Positions 41,775 to 49,950 of a stretch of DNA of 57,318 nt are shown in pieces. The position numbers and the translations under genes were made by a program. The notes under the pieces were generated by a model. The model saw only the letters and a list, made by a program, of their open reading frames with translations, was not told where the DNA came from and ran no database searches. How positions within the stretch are numbered: the stretch's first letter is position 1; each line of letters begins with the position of its first letter. The stretch spans positions 1 to 57,318 of the forward strand of contig PJMF01000032.1 in the NCBI GenBank assembly GCA_003173865.1, in the 5' to 3' direction. The DNA comes from Minisyncoccota bacterium. GTDB lineage: Bacteria; Patescibacteriota; Microgenomatia; UBA1400; PJMF01.

Positions 41775-42781
41775 TGTTGTTCAATCATACACTGGAGGAA
41801 ATCCTTCCAGTACTGAATTTTTTGTTGAGGAAAGCGCATACCAGTTAAACCATGCGTTGCTGATATAACTGCTAATGCTCTAAACACTTGTCGGAATTGC
41901 GGAAGATCACCGTACAGTTGTTTTATTTGAGTAAGTAATTTTTTATGTAGATCGTCTTCTTCCCACCGATAACGTAACGTCGTAATGACTTCATATATCT
42001 GAATTGTGCGCACACATAACTGCAAATCGATGACTGTGGTTTGAGATGGAGAAAGTAAGATATTTTTGAAGTGGAGATCGCGGTGCGTAAATGTATTATA
42101 GTTTTGCTGCAACAGTCCAGGAATTCCAGACATGACAACCCCAATGCCTTTTATTAAAAGCGGTCGAATATCTGGTCGTTTCCAAAAAGTAATGGGCCAC
42201 ACCACAACGAAAAGCAACAGGTAGTCAAATACGCCGCGCTGCGCGATGTATTTTTTTTCTTCCAGAGTGAATTCATCACCGAGGAACGTTAAAAACTCGA
42301 CAACTTGCCAGTAGGCATTGAGTTTTTCCGAAGTACTGTGTGTGTTGGCAATATCGCCATCAACAAACTCAATTAACTCTAAAAGCGATGAACGTGTTTC
42401 TTGCCACGTAATCAATTTTGGAAGGTGGCAATGTTGGAGTCTTGATGGAAGTTTGTTGGCACAACGTGCAAGCACTGTATTCAAGACGCTATACACCGTG
42501 ATTTCATTTTTCAGTGAGTGATATGAGAATGAGTGAAACGAACCGCGCCATAACTTGGCAAAAGCTTTTTGGCCTTTATCATTTTGGTAAATAGCAAGAT
42601 CAAAGTGACATGCAGTGCCAATTTTTTCAACCTGTTGAACAAATGTGTACTCAGTAATGTGTTGTGGAAAAGGCTGACTCGGGAGCGGAGTAGGACGAAG
42701 CATTTGATGCAACTTATCCATTGCTTCTACAAAAAGCAGTTGGGTCATAGAGAGTGGTTGTGAGAGAGCAGTTTTTTGCAT
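41771..42781 (-). CDS. protein-kinase-fold phosphotransferase (WaaP/Kdo-kinase-like)
   Basis: 336 residues. The catalytic loop FTHRDLHFKNILL (near residue 230) has HRD with the following N, and the metal-binding acid follows in TTVIDLQLC, where D is placed as in DFG. The N-lobe holds KAFAKLWRG with the likely ATP-binding lysine. This pattern fits lipopolysaccharide or sugar kinases and small-molecule kinases rather than a signalling kinase. Within the operon it may phosphorylate a glycan or lipid-linked sugar. It abuts the flippase-GT4 fusion with a one-base overlap. Confidence 0.75.
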   Translation of the reverse strand: MQKTALSQPLSMTQLLFVEAMDKLHQMLRPTPLPSQPFPQHITEYTFVQQVEKIGTACHFDLAIYQNDKGQKAFAKLWRGSFHSFSYHSLKNEITVYSVLNTVLARCANKLPSRLQHCHLPKLITWQETRSSLLELIEFVDGDIANTHSTSEKLNAYWQVVEFLTFLGDEFTLEEKKYIAQRGVFDYLLLFVVVWPITFWKRPDIRPLLIKGIGVVMSGIPGLLQQNYNTFTHRDLHFKNILLSPSQTTVIDLQLCVRTIQIYEVITTLRYRWEEDDLHKKLLTQIKQLYGDLPQFRQVFRALAVISATHGLTGMRFPQQKIQYWKDFLQCMIEQQ

Positions 42782-45216
42782 TACTTGGTCGTGACCTCCT
42801 CAACCACATGACTGACTTGCTGCGCCGAAATGTCCCATGAAAATTCTTCGGACCATGCTTTTGCTCCCCGCTCCAAAGCATGTCGGAGTTCGTGATCTTT
42901 TAAAATGAGAAGAATTTTTGCGGCAAACTCTTCTTCATTTCCCCACTGAACTAAAAATCCCGTATGTGGCGTGCGGACGGAATCTCTTAATCCGGCCACA
43001 TCTGCGGCGACCACTGGAGTTCCGCTCGCATTTGCTTCAATATTCGTAATACCCCAACCTTCAATGAGTGATGGGTGAATCACTACCCACGCTTTGGCCA
43101 TTAGCTCTGCACGTTTACTTTCACTCACTTTGCCAGTGAAGAGAACGTGGTCTGTAACGCCTAAGCGACGCACCAGTTTCTCCAAAAATACACGACTTTC
43201 TCCTTCACCTGCGATGATGAGTGTACAGTTGGGTACTTCGGGAAGAATTTTCTTCAGTGCACGCACTGCAGTATCAACGGATTTGTATGGCTTTAATCGG
43301 CCAAAGTAGAGAATACTTGGCTGAGCAGTTTTCTCCAGAGCCGTAAATTTGGATTTATCGATTCCCGGTGTGATGACAGAAACTACTTGCTCAGATGTCA
43401 CGAGACCAGCCTTTTTCATGCCCATTTTTGTCGATTCGGAAATCGTAATTACCTGACTTTTTTTGTAGACCAGCGGCGCAACTTTGGCTTCTAAAAACAT
43501 CGCAAGTTGGGCAAAAGGAAAAATTAAGTGCTTATTAAATACTTCTTGGTGCACGTGATAGATGAGCGCAATGATCGGAACACGCACGTAAAAAGGAGTA
43601 AAAAAAGGAATGCCATTTTGAGAGTCAATGACCACATCAAAGAGACCACGAAAACGCAGAATGTAGTACAGAGCAGCCCAAATATACACAGTGTAAAAAC
43701 CACCTCGGCGAATAACTTGCACACCATCAACAACTTCATTACGTGGACAACGACCGTCGTTCCCGCAAAACAGTGTGACTTGATATCCTTGTAAAACCAG
43801 ACGTTTGGCAATTTCGTGAATATAAACTTCTGCACCACCGGCCCAGATATGCCGCGTATCTCGCCAATTGAAAATTAAAATACGCTTTGTTTTCCGAGTG
43901 CCCGAAAAACTTTTGTTACTCCATAAGAGATCCCAAAAATCTTGTAAGTTACGCGTTACAGTTTCGACCTGATCATTAAAAAGATGCATCACGAACACAG
44001 TCACAGCATACAGAGATGCCACAATAGTCATGACCCAGACAATTTGGGTCGGAGTGTTATGAAAAACTGCGATACCAGTAATTTGCAAGGTAGAGAAAAG
44101 GACACTCACTAATGGATAAATATTTTTCTTGTGAATTTGGTAAAAAGAAGTGACATTATTTGCAATGGTGTAACTTAACATTGCTAAACCATAGATTGGC
44201 AGCAAAAACAAAATCGGTCGTGTGTGTTCCCCAAACAAAATTGGAACGGTGATAAACCCAAAAATTCCAACGCCAATATAGGCAATCGTACTGACCGTGA
44301 TAGAAGCAAGGAGCAAGATATAAAAGCTCCGCTTACTATTTTTTGCCGCACCCAATTCTTTCGAAATCACCGGCGTCATGAACTGACCAAAAAGATCACC
44401 GATGTAGTAAATGATGTTTCCGACTAAACAAATGAAGGCATACAGTCCTGCTTCCGCAGGTGTTAAAAAGTGCTTTGCTAAAATTAAGTCCATACTTAAA
44501 AATGTAACGCCAGAAATTTTTGTTAATACTGAGCTGAAGAAAAAATGTTTGGAAAACCGTGTGTGTGAAACTTCAATTTCCGAGACGTGAAGTTGCGATT
44601 TTTTACTTAAATGACGAGCAAACATCCACGCTGCGATACTGCAGCACGCAGTTGAAAGTGGAACCGCGGCGTAGACATAGTGAATATTTCCTGAAGAAAC
44701 AAACATCCACGCAAACAGTAATTTAAAAAGTGGCTCAAGCACAGCAATTGCAGCGATAATAAAAAATTTATGACTGCCGGCTAAAAAGCCTTTATCCACG
44801 GCCGTTAATGTCGCAACGACCCAAATTGGGGCAAAAAGCAGAAATGGAGTAATCGATGAAGACTGAAAAAAGATGGCTAGTAAAGGACTAGAGAGTACCC
44901 AGATGATCGTGACGACACACGCAATGATAGCACTCTTATGGCGGACCCGCGCCCAGTACTCATGGGCCACCGTTTTATGTTTGCCTAGAATAAAAGCTGT
45001 TTGGTGAATGACTGTTTTGGAAAGCGAACCTAAAGGAATTGAAGTTAAAAAAAGAAAACTACTAATTAAACTAATTAAACCAAACTCTTCTAAAGATCCC
45101 CGACCAAGATACGCTGTATACAAAAAATTGAGTACATTGGCAACAAGAGATGATCCAATTAAGGCGCCAGCGCTAAACATCTCAACGGTGAGGAAAGGTG
45201 ATAACTTCTTTTTCAT
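42781..45216 (-). CDS. fusion of Wzx-like polysaccharide flippase and GT4 glycosyltransferase
   Basis: 811 residues in one uninterrupted frame. Residues 1 to about 425 hold some twelve membrane helices with the MATE/Wzx pattern (GSSLVANVLNFLYTAYLGR, FLTPAEAGLYAFICLVGNI). From about 442 a GT4 domain begins, KRILIFNWRDTRHIWAGGAEVYIHEIA, with ILYFGRLKPYKSVDTAVRAL and the EX7E motif in HPSLIEGWGITNIEANASG. One chain thus joins addition of a sugar on the cytoplasmic side to lipid-linked glycan export. It overlaps both neighbours by one to four bases. Confidence 0.9.
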   Translation of the reverse strand: MKKKLSPFLTVEMFSAGALIGSSLVANVLNFLYTAYLGRGSLEEFGLISLISSFLFLTSIPLGSLSKTVIHQTAFILGKHKTVAHEYWARVRHKSAIIACVVTIIWVLSSPLLAIFFQSSSITPFLLFAPIWVVATLTAVDKGFLAGSHKFFIIAAIAVLEPLFKLLFAWMFVSSGNIHYVYAAVPLSTACCSIAAWMFARHLSKKSQLHVSEIEVSHTRFSKHFFFSSVLTKISGVTFLSMDLILAKHFLTPAEAGLYAFICLVGNIIYYIGDLFGQFMTPVISKELGAAKNSKRSFYILLLASITVSTIAYIGVGIFGFITVPILFGEHTRPILFLLPIYGLAMLSYTIANNVTSFYQIHKKNIYPLVSVLFSTLQITGIAVFHNTPTQIVWVMTIVASLYAVTVFVMHLFNDQVETVTRNLQDFWDLLWSNKSFSGTRKTKRILIFNWRDTRHIWAGGAEVYIHEIAKRLVLQGYQVTLFCGNDGRCPRNEVVDGVQVIRRGGFYTVYIWAALYYILRFRGLFDVVIDSQNGIPFFTPFYVRVPIIALIYHVHQEVFNKHLIFPFAQLAMFLEAKVAPLVYKKSQVITISESTKMGMKKAGLVTSEQVVSVITPGIDKSKFTALEKTAQPSILYFGRLKPYKSVDTAVRALKKILPEVPNCTLIIAGEGESRVFLEKLVRRLGVTDHVLFTGKVSESKRAELMAKAWVVIHPSLIEGWGITNIEANASGTPVVAADVAGLRDSVRTPHTGFLVQWGNEEEFAAKILLILKDHELRHALERGAKAWSEEFSWDISAQQVSHVVEEVTTK

Positions 45217-47375
45217 AGAAAGGCGGCATTTTTCTTGATGTGGAGACCGTGATTAGTTTTTTCCCAATAGTGAGGCTTAACGATGAGCTGATACAGGGCC
45301 ATTAATGCAGCGATACTGACCATCAGCCAGTAAAGAGGGACAAGATAAATCCACTTAATGAGAGTCCAGTGTCCTCGCTTCGCACATCCAATCATGTAGT
45401 AGTAGATGTACATGAAGTTACCAAAAACAAGCGAAGTGACGGCCATGTAAAAGACTGCACTTGGATAAAGAGACTCGATGGTCGCACCGAAGTAGGGATT
45501 ATACGCAAAGTAGAGAATGGTCATCAGCCAAAGGAACGGATTGATCAAAATAAAGGCAAGCTTTCCACCAACTGTTAATTGAAAGAAAACTGCGTGAATG
45601 CCCTGCTCTTTAGCAAACTCGACCGGGTCACGCATGTGAATTAAGTACGTCTGCATGTACCCTTTAATCCAGCGCGAGCGTTGGCGAATCCAGTTTTTGA
45701 GGTTACTATTTGCTTCTTCAAGAGTGGTGGAGTCGATGATGGCAGTTTTGTACCCTTTTTTGAAAAGACGGACGCCTAAATCACAGTCTTCAGTGACGTT
45801 GAAAGGATCCCAGCCTTCAATTTCTAACAAATCTGTCGTACGGAAGTGATTACTCGTACCCCCAAGTGGAATCGTAGTCTCGATTGACTGCAAACCTGTC
45901 AAAATGACGTCAAACCAGAGTGAGTACTCGGCTGTAAAAAAGCGCGTCAACCAGTTTTGGTGAGGATTATAGTAATTAAGTTTGGCTTGCAAACAGCGCA
46001 CTTGTGGGCCGACTTTGTGAAAGCCAAGATAGGCTTTTTTCAATTGAAATGGATCTGGCTGGTCTTCCGCATCATAAATCACCACGTACTCGCCTTTAGC
46101 TAAGGAAAGACCATAGTTACATGCTTTTGGCTTCGTTTTTGGCATCGAGTGTGGCACGATAATTGTGCGCACATATGCTGGAAGCTTCATGTGTTTCACA
46201 GCATCGATACTGGCAGTGTCGTCTTCTTCGAAAAGGAGTAATACATCAAGTTTTTCTTTTGGCCACTCAATCTTGTCAATTGCTTTCAAAAAGTGAGGTA
46301 ACACATGCGCCTCTTTATACAAAGGGCAGAGAATGCTGTAGATTGGCAGTTCATTATCTTGGAGAGCAGAGAGTTCTTCAGGTGTAGCAGTAATTTCAGG
46401 TGGCGAGTGTAAACTTTTTAAGATGAGGAAAAAGTTAAAAATAACGTCAATAAAGTAGACTAAACTCAGGATACCCACGATGATCTGAACAGTCAAAAGA
46501 GCATTGAGTAACAAACCGGCGACGATGATTGTCGCGATGGAAGCAATAAATACTTTCTGACCAGATGTGAACGTTTTCATTGCAGAGTGCTTATCGTGCA
46601 AAGTAGTATGAGTAATAAAACGCTGTCTTTTGTGAATGACACCTGCACCTAACATGTTACTTGGTTCTACTGGTTGAATATAATGAGGTCTGCTGGGTGT
46701 AAGTTTGAGCTTGACCGCGCCTTTGGCAATTTGCAAAGTAGGGCTGGTAAACGATAGCTTTGAAGTTCCATGTTCTCTTTTTTGATAAACTACATCAACT
46801 TCCCCGATGGTGTATCCCATTTCCAGAGCAGCATGCAGCAATGGCAAGTCCAGAGCCCAAGGACCAATGTCTTTGGGTTGAATAAAGTTTAAAAGGCTTT
46901 TATGAAAAACCTTCAAACCTGACTGCATGTCACAGTGAATTCCTAAAAGCAGTCTGCCGAAGAAAAACGCCAATGATCGGCTACCAATTTTTCTGATAAA
47001 TGAGCCGTTATAATTTTTGCGGTTTGCCACTACCACGCCGTGGTCGGCTATTTTTGCCACCATTTCTGGGATTACCTCAGGAGGATATTGACCATCAGCA
47101 TCGATCATACAGAGAATGTCACTTTTAGTATGTTTCGCAGCTTCTAAGACGGAGTATGCCTTTCCCGGTTTTCCCTTTTTTGTGAGCACTTGAATAGGGT
47201 AGGAGTCGCGCAGGGTGTTCAATATTGATAAAGATTTATCAGTGGAGTGGTCATCTACCGCTATGATCGAGTAGGGAATGTGAGCCCGCTTTAAAGCTTT
47301 ATCAATGTGTGCCACCAGGCTAGCAAGGCTACCTTCTTCATTAAAAACTGGGAGTATAATAGCGATAGGTTGCAT
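45213..47375 (-). CDS. double glycosyltransferase: GT2 (DPM-like) fused to membrane GT2 (cellulose-synthase-like)
   Basis: 720 residues. Domain 1 (about 1-215) resembles dolichyl-phosphate mannose synthase: IILPVFNEEGSLASLVAHI, VDDHSTDKSL and MIDADGQYPPEVIPEM. Two membrane helices (about 270-315) separate it from domain 2 (about 340-580), which has YSILCPLYKEAHVLPHFL, VIYDAEDQPDPFQL, FNVTEDCDLGVRLF and the QxxRW motif in RQRSRWIKGYMQT. Three or four helices close the protein. The first domain could make a polyprenyl-linked sugar used by the operon's GT-C enzymes. It is the first gene of the 14 kb operon, with a promoter in the spacer shared with the sortase gene. Confidence 0.9.
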   Translation of the reverse strand: MQPIAIILPVFNEEGSLASLVAHIDKALKRAHIPYSIIAVDDHSTDKSLSILNTLRDSYPIQVLTKKGKPGKAYSVLEAAKHTKSDILCMIDADGQYPPEVIPEMVAKIADHGVVVANRKNYNGSFIRKIGSRSLAFFFGRLLLGIHCDMQSGLKVFHKSLLNFIQPKDIGPWALDLPLLHAALEMGYTIGEVDVVYQKREHGTSKLSFTSPTLQIAKGAVKLKLTPSRPHYIQPVEPSNMLGAGVIHKRQRFITHTTLHDKHSAMKTFTSGQKVFIASIATIIVAGLLLNALLTVQIIVGILSLVYFIDVIFNFFLILKSLHSPPEITATPEELSALQDNELPIYSILCPLYKEAHVLPHFLKAIDKIEWPKEKLDVLLLFEEDDTASIDAVKHMKLPAYVRTIIVPHSMPKTKPKACNYGLSLAKGEYVVIYDAEDQPDPFQLKKAYLGFHKVGPQVRCLQAKLNYYNPHQNWLTRFFTAEYSLWFDVILTGLQSIETTIPLGGTSNHFRTTDLLEIEGWDPFNVTEDCDLGVRLFKKGYKTAIIDSTTLEEANSNLKNWIRQRSRWIKGYMQTYLIHMRDPVEFAKEQGIHAVFFQLTVGGKLAFILINPFLWLMTILYFAYNPYFGATIESLYPSAVFYMAVTSLVFGNFMYIYYYMIGCAKRGHWTLIKWIYLVPLYWLMVSIAALMALYQLIVKPHYWEKTNHGLHIKKNAAFL

Positions 47376-47454
47376 GAATGGTTCTGGTTAGAGTGTAAGC
47401 CTGATATTATATAGGAAAGGGGTCCTATAGTCAAAGAATATAAGACCTATAATA
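47376..47454. promoter_or_regulatory. divergent promoter region with a TATAGGA/TCCTATA dyad
   Basis: TATAGGA (47410-47416) and TCCTATA (47423-47429) form a dyad with a six-base centre. On the minus strand TATAAT (47406-47411) overlaps its left arm and would drive the glycan operon with a leader of about 25-30 bases. On the plus strand TATAAG (47439-47444) is ten bases before the sortase ATG. The dyad is well placed for an operator controlling both. Confidence 0.5.
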
Positions 47455-47997
47455 ATGAAAAAACTTCCCCTGATCCTCGGTATTATCTGCATCGTTGCTG
47501 GCATCAGTTTACTGGCCTATCTGGCTGTGGATCAGTACTTTGTCCAGCAGACGCTGACACTCTCTCAAGCGGAGGTGGCTCAGTTATCTTTAAATAAGCT
47601 TAGCATCGCCCCTTTGCCGAGCCATGTTTTTATTGATAAATATGTGAATGTCGACGTCGAGCCACTTATAATTAAAAATCAAAAATGGGCAATTTCGAAG
47701 GATAAAGCCACGTATCTTTACCAGTCAGCTCGACCAGGTGAGCCAGGAAATATTATTATTTACGGCCATAACTTGCGCAATATTTTTGGTCCTATGAGAT
47801 ATGTTCATCTGGGGGATGTGGTGATCGTGACTACTGCAGATGGAAGAGAACATCAATATAAGATTGTTTTACTCAAGGAAGTTTCGCCGCGAGACACCAC
47901 ATTTTTATTGCCAACGCGCACTGAGACTTTAACAATGTATACCTGTAGTGGCTTTCTCGATAGTCGACGGTTTATTGTTCGGGCTGAGGCGTTGTAG
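47455..47997 (+). CDS. sortase (class D/E-like transpeptidase)
   Basis: 180 residues. An N-terminal membrane helix (about 5-25) precedes the sortase beta-barrel. Catalytic residues are visible: H105 in IIYGHNLRN, C164 in MYTCSGF and an arginine at R171/R172 in DSRRFIVRA. The spacing fits the family, though TLTC is replaced by MYTC. It would cleave a C-terminal sorting motif and join the protein to the cell wall or a pilus subunit. The LADTG protein at 27047 is a candidate substrate. It stands alone, divergent from the glycan operon, and its last 26 bases overlap the convergent gene at 47972. Confidence 0.92.
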   Translation: MKKLPLILGIICIVAGISLLAYLAVDQYFVQQTLTLSQAEVAQLSLNKLSIAPLPSHVFIDKYVNVDVEPLIIKNQKWAISKDKATYLYQSARPGEPGNIIIYGHNLRNIFGPMRYVHLGDVVIVTTADGREHQYKIVLLKEVSPRDTTFLLPTRTETLTMYTCSGFLDSRRFIVRAEAL

Positions 47998-48931
47998 GTG
48001 GGACGGCTTTGCCAAATGTTTGCTCTAAAATTTCCCTGGCGCGTGGAACATCGACGGTTCTCATAAAGTAGTAATTTTGGACGCCTTTTTGTTCTCCTTC
48101 ATGCACGGTTACAGTGGCGATGCCCACAGCAATTTGGGCTTCTGCAAGCGTTTTAGCAAAGACTCGGATGTTGCCAGCGAAACGCTCGCCTTTAATGCCA
48201 GTGTATGCATTGGAAAATTGAGTAATTATGGGTGGGTTTTGCTTTATGAGTGTTTGGTACCAGCCATAGTCGATCTGGGTAAAAAGTTCGATTATCTTTT
48301 CATAATCTGTTTCGTCATAAAGTTCTTTTAGGAATGTTTGCATCTCATACTTACTTCTTTTCTCGAGTGTTGGGATGACAATTCCGTGTTTTGTTCTCAT
48401 TTCTCGTCTCCTATGTCTGAGAGCCATAGAGGTCAAGTTGAGTTTTTTGAGGATTTCTGTGGGAGATTTATCTGCATACCGTAACTCTAGAATAACTCGA
48501 GCAATTTGTCTGTTTTCAGCAATAGATCGTGCTTTCCGAGTATCCATTTCAATTGCTTTAACATTGGGAGGAAGTTCTTTTTGTGTATCTTCAGGAAGTG
48601 AACCACTTCGAGAAAGTGCAGTAAGCATTGACCACAAAGTACTGCGAATTCTGACTTTAATTGTTTCATTGGGTGGTACTTTTTCTAAGGTTTGAGCAGC
48701 TTGATGAAGTGACTCGTTGCCGAAAAAATAATGAAAAAACATTTCAAGACTCGTTCGCCAATATTCTTCAGAAATACTCGAAGGAACTTCTTGCCAAGCC
48801 GAGTAAGCAATGCATAAGAGCAACAACCTTTGAGTAGTATCATCCAGACCGTCTAGCGCTTCAAATGTGGCCAGATTCGAAAAATCGAATGGAGGCTTGT
48901 AATCAGTAAATTTCTTTTCCTTTTTTGACAT
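47972..48931 (-). CDS. putative DNA-binding protein, paralogue B of a tandem pair (319 aa)
   Basis: No named family. It shares its whole layout with the neighbouring 313-aa protein: FTDYKPPFDFSNLATFEALDGL at the N-terminus, then a sigma-region-4-like helix-turn-helix (FFHYFFGNESLHQAAQTL, with IKVRIRSTLWSML as the recognition side), a second possible HTH (KSPTEILKKLNLTSMALRHRRREM), FTQIDYGWY, and a C-terminal block VTVHEGEQKGVQNYYFMRTVDV. It is soluble. A transcription-regulator role is inference from the HTH-like parts. It lies 16 bases downstream of its paralogue and is probably co-transcribed with it. Confidence 0.7.
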   Translation of the reverse strand: MSKKEKKFTDYKPPFDFSNLATFEALDGLDDTTQRLLLLCIAYSAWQEVPSSISEEYWRTSLEMFFHYFFGNESLHQAAQTLEKVPPNETIKVRIRSTLWSMLTALSRSGSLPEDTQKELPPNVKAIEMDTRKARSIAENRQIARVILELRYADKSPTEILKKLNLTSMALRHRRREMRTKHGIVIPTLEKRSKYEMQTFLKELYDETDYEKIIELFTQIDYGWYQTLIKQNPPIITQFSNAYTGIKGERFAGNIRVFAKTLAEAQIAVGIATVTVHEGEQKGVQNYYFMRTVDVPRAREILEQTFGKAVPPTTPQPEQ

Positions 48932-48947
48932 AGATTGATTTATTTTA

Positions 48948-49889
48948 TCAGAAGCAAAAAGTCGACTTTAGAATTTTTCTAGCATCCTCTATATCATCAG
49001 TTCTGATGAAGTAATAGTTTTTCACACCTTTTTGTGATCCGGTATGAACGGTCATTGGGGCAATTCCCACACAAATTCGTCCATCCAAAACCTGAATTGC
49101 GTATGTGATGTTTTTTTTACTTGGTGTGATGATCTCATCATAGGCGGCTTTGAACGAAGAAATAACTGGATCTTTCTTTCGCTGCATTAAAGCAAGATAA
49201 TATCTATAATCGATTTGTTTAAAAAGTTTTGCTACTTCAGCAAAGCTTTCGCTGCTTCGTAATGCAGTAATCAATTCTCCGATTTCCAATCGATCTAGTC
49301 TTTCAAATTTGGGGATTTCGACCTCAAATTCAGGGTGCATTTCCATTTTTCGCGTAGTACTTCTCAATTGTCCAGGGTTCATATCGAGTGCTTTATATAT
49401 ATCTTTTGGAGTAGTGTCACGAGCAAGCATTTCTTTTACTGTTTGTTCAATTTTTCTTCCCTTTCCTATTTTTCGTGATAAGCGAGTATTTATATCGAGC
49501 AGCTGGTCAGAATACTTGTCTTGATCTACTTGGGACAGCGTTCGCCGCATGTGGTGTAAAGTATTACGAATTCGATGGGAAATTGCTTCCTTCGAAGGAG
49601 GCTTTGTTAAACGTCGTCCGGCTTCTTCTAGTGTCTCGTGACCAAAAAAATAATAAAAAAGGATTTCTAAGTTGATCCGCCACCGTTCTTCCGTAGTAGT
49701 TTTTGGAATCTTCTTCCATGATTCATTCTGAATACAAAGCAGTAGAAATTCACGGATAAATGGATTTAATCCATCTAGAGCTTTAAGCGTTTCGGGAGAG
49801 TTAAGATCAAAAGGAGGAGAGTAATCTGTAAAGCAAGTTTCCTTCGGCACTTCATTTCCAAGCCTTTGGGATTCTTTTGGTTTTGTCAT
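48948..49889 (-). CDS. putative DNA-binding protein, paralogue A of a tandem pair (313 aa)
   Basis: I start at ATG 49889 (MTKPKESQRL), 18 codons inside the ORF-track start. The paralogue begins at the equivalent place, and TATAAT (49896-49901) lies exactly six bases upstream, predicting a leaderless mRNA. The sequence has FTDYSPPFDLNSPETLKALDGL, an HTH-like FFGHETLEEAGRRLTKPPSKEAISHRI, a second HTH-like TTPKDIYKALDMNPGQLRSTTRKM, FKQIDYRYY, and a C-terminal MTVHTGSQKGVKNYYFIRTDD. The first HTH recalls sigma-70 region 4, but no region 2 is present. Function unknown; a regulator is likely. Confidence 0.7.
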   Translation of the reverse strand: MTKPKESQRLGNEVPKETCFTDYSPPFDLNSPETLKALDGLNPFIREFLLLCIQNESWKKIPKTTTEERWRINLEILFYYFFGHETLEEAGRRLTKPPSKEAISHRIRNTLHHMRRTLSQVDQDKYSDQLLDINTRLSRKIGKGRKIEQTVKEMLARDTTPKDIYKALDMNPGQLRSTTRKMEMHPEFEVEIPKFERLDRLEIGELITALRSSESFAEVAKLFKQIDYRYYLALMQRKKDPVISSFKAAYDEIITPSKKNITYAIQVLDGRICVGIAPMTVHTGSQKGVKNYYFIRTDDIEDARKILKSTFCF

Positions 49890-49950
49890 TTCTGAATTAT
49901 ACCCAATTACAGCTCTTGACCTATGATTCAGAACAATTGACAATGAGTAG
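49890..49950. promoter_or_regulatory. divergent leaderless promoters
   Basis: On the minus strand TATAAT (49896-49901) is six bases before ATG 49889. On the plus strand TTGACC (49916-49921), 17 bases and GACAAT (49939-49944) lie six bases before ATG 49951. The plus promoter has both boxes at ideal spacing, which makes the leaderless reading of the adaptor gene particularly firm. Confidence 0.65.
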
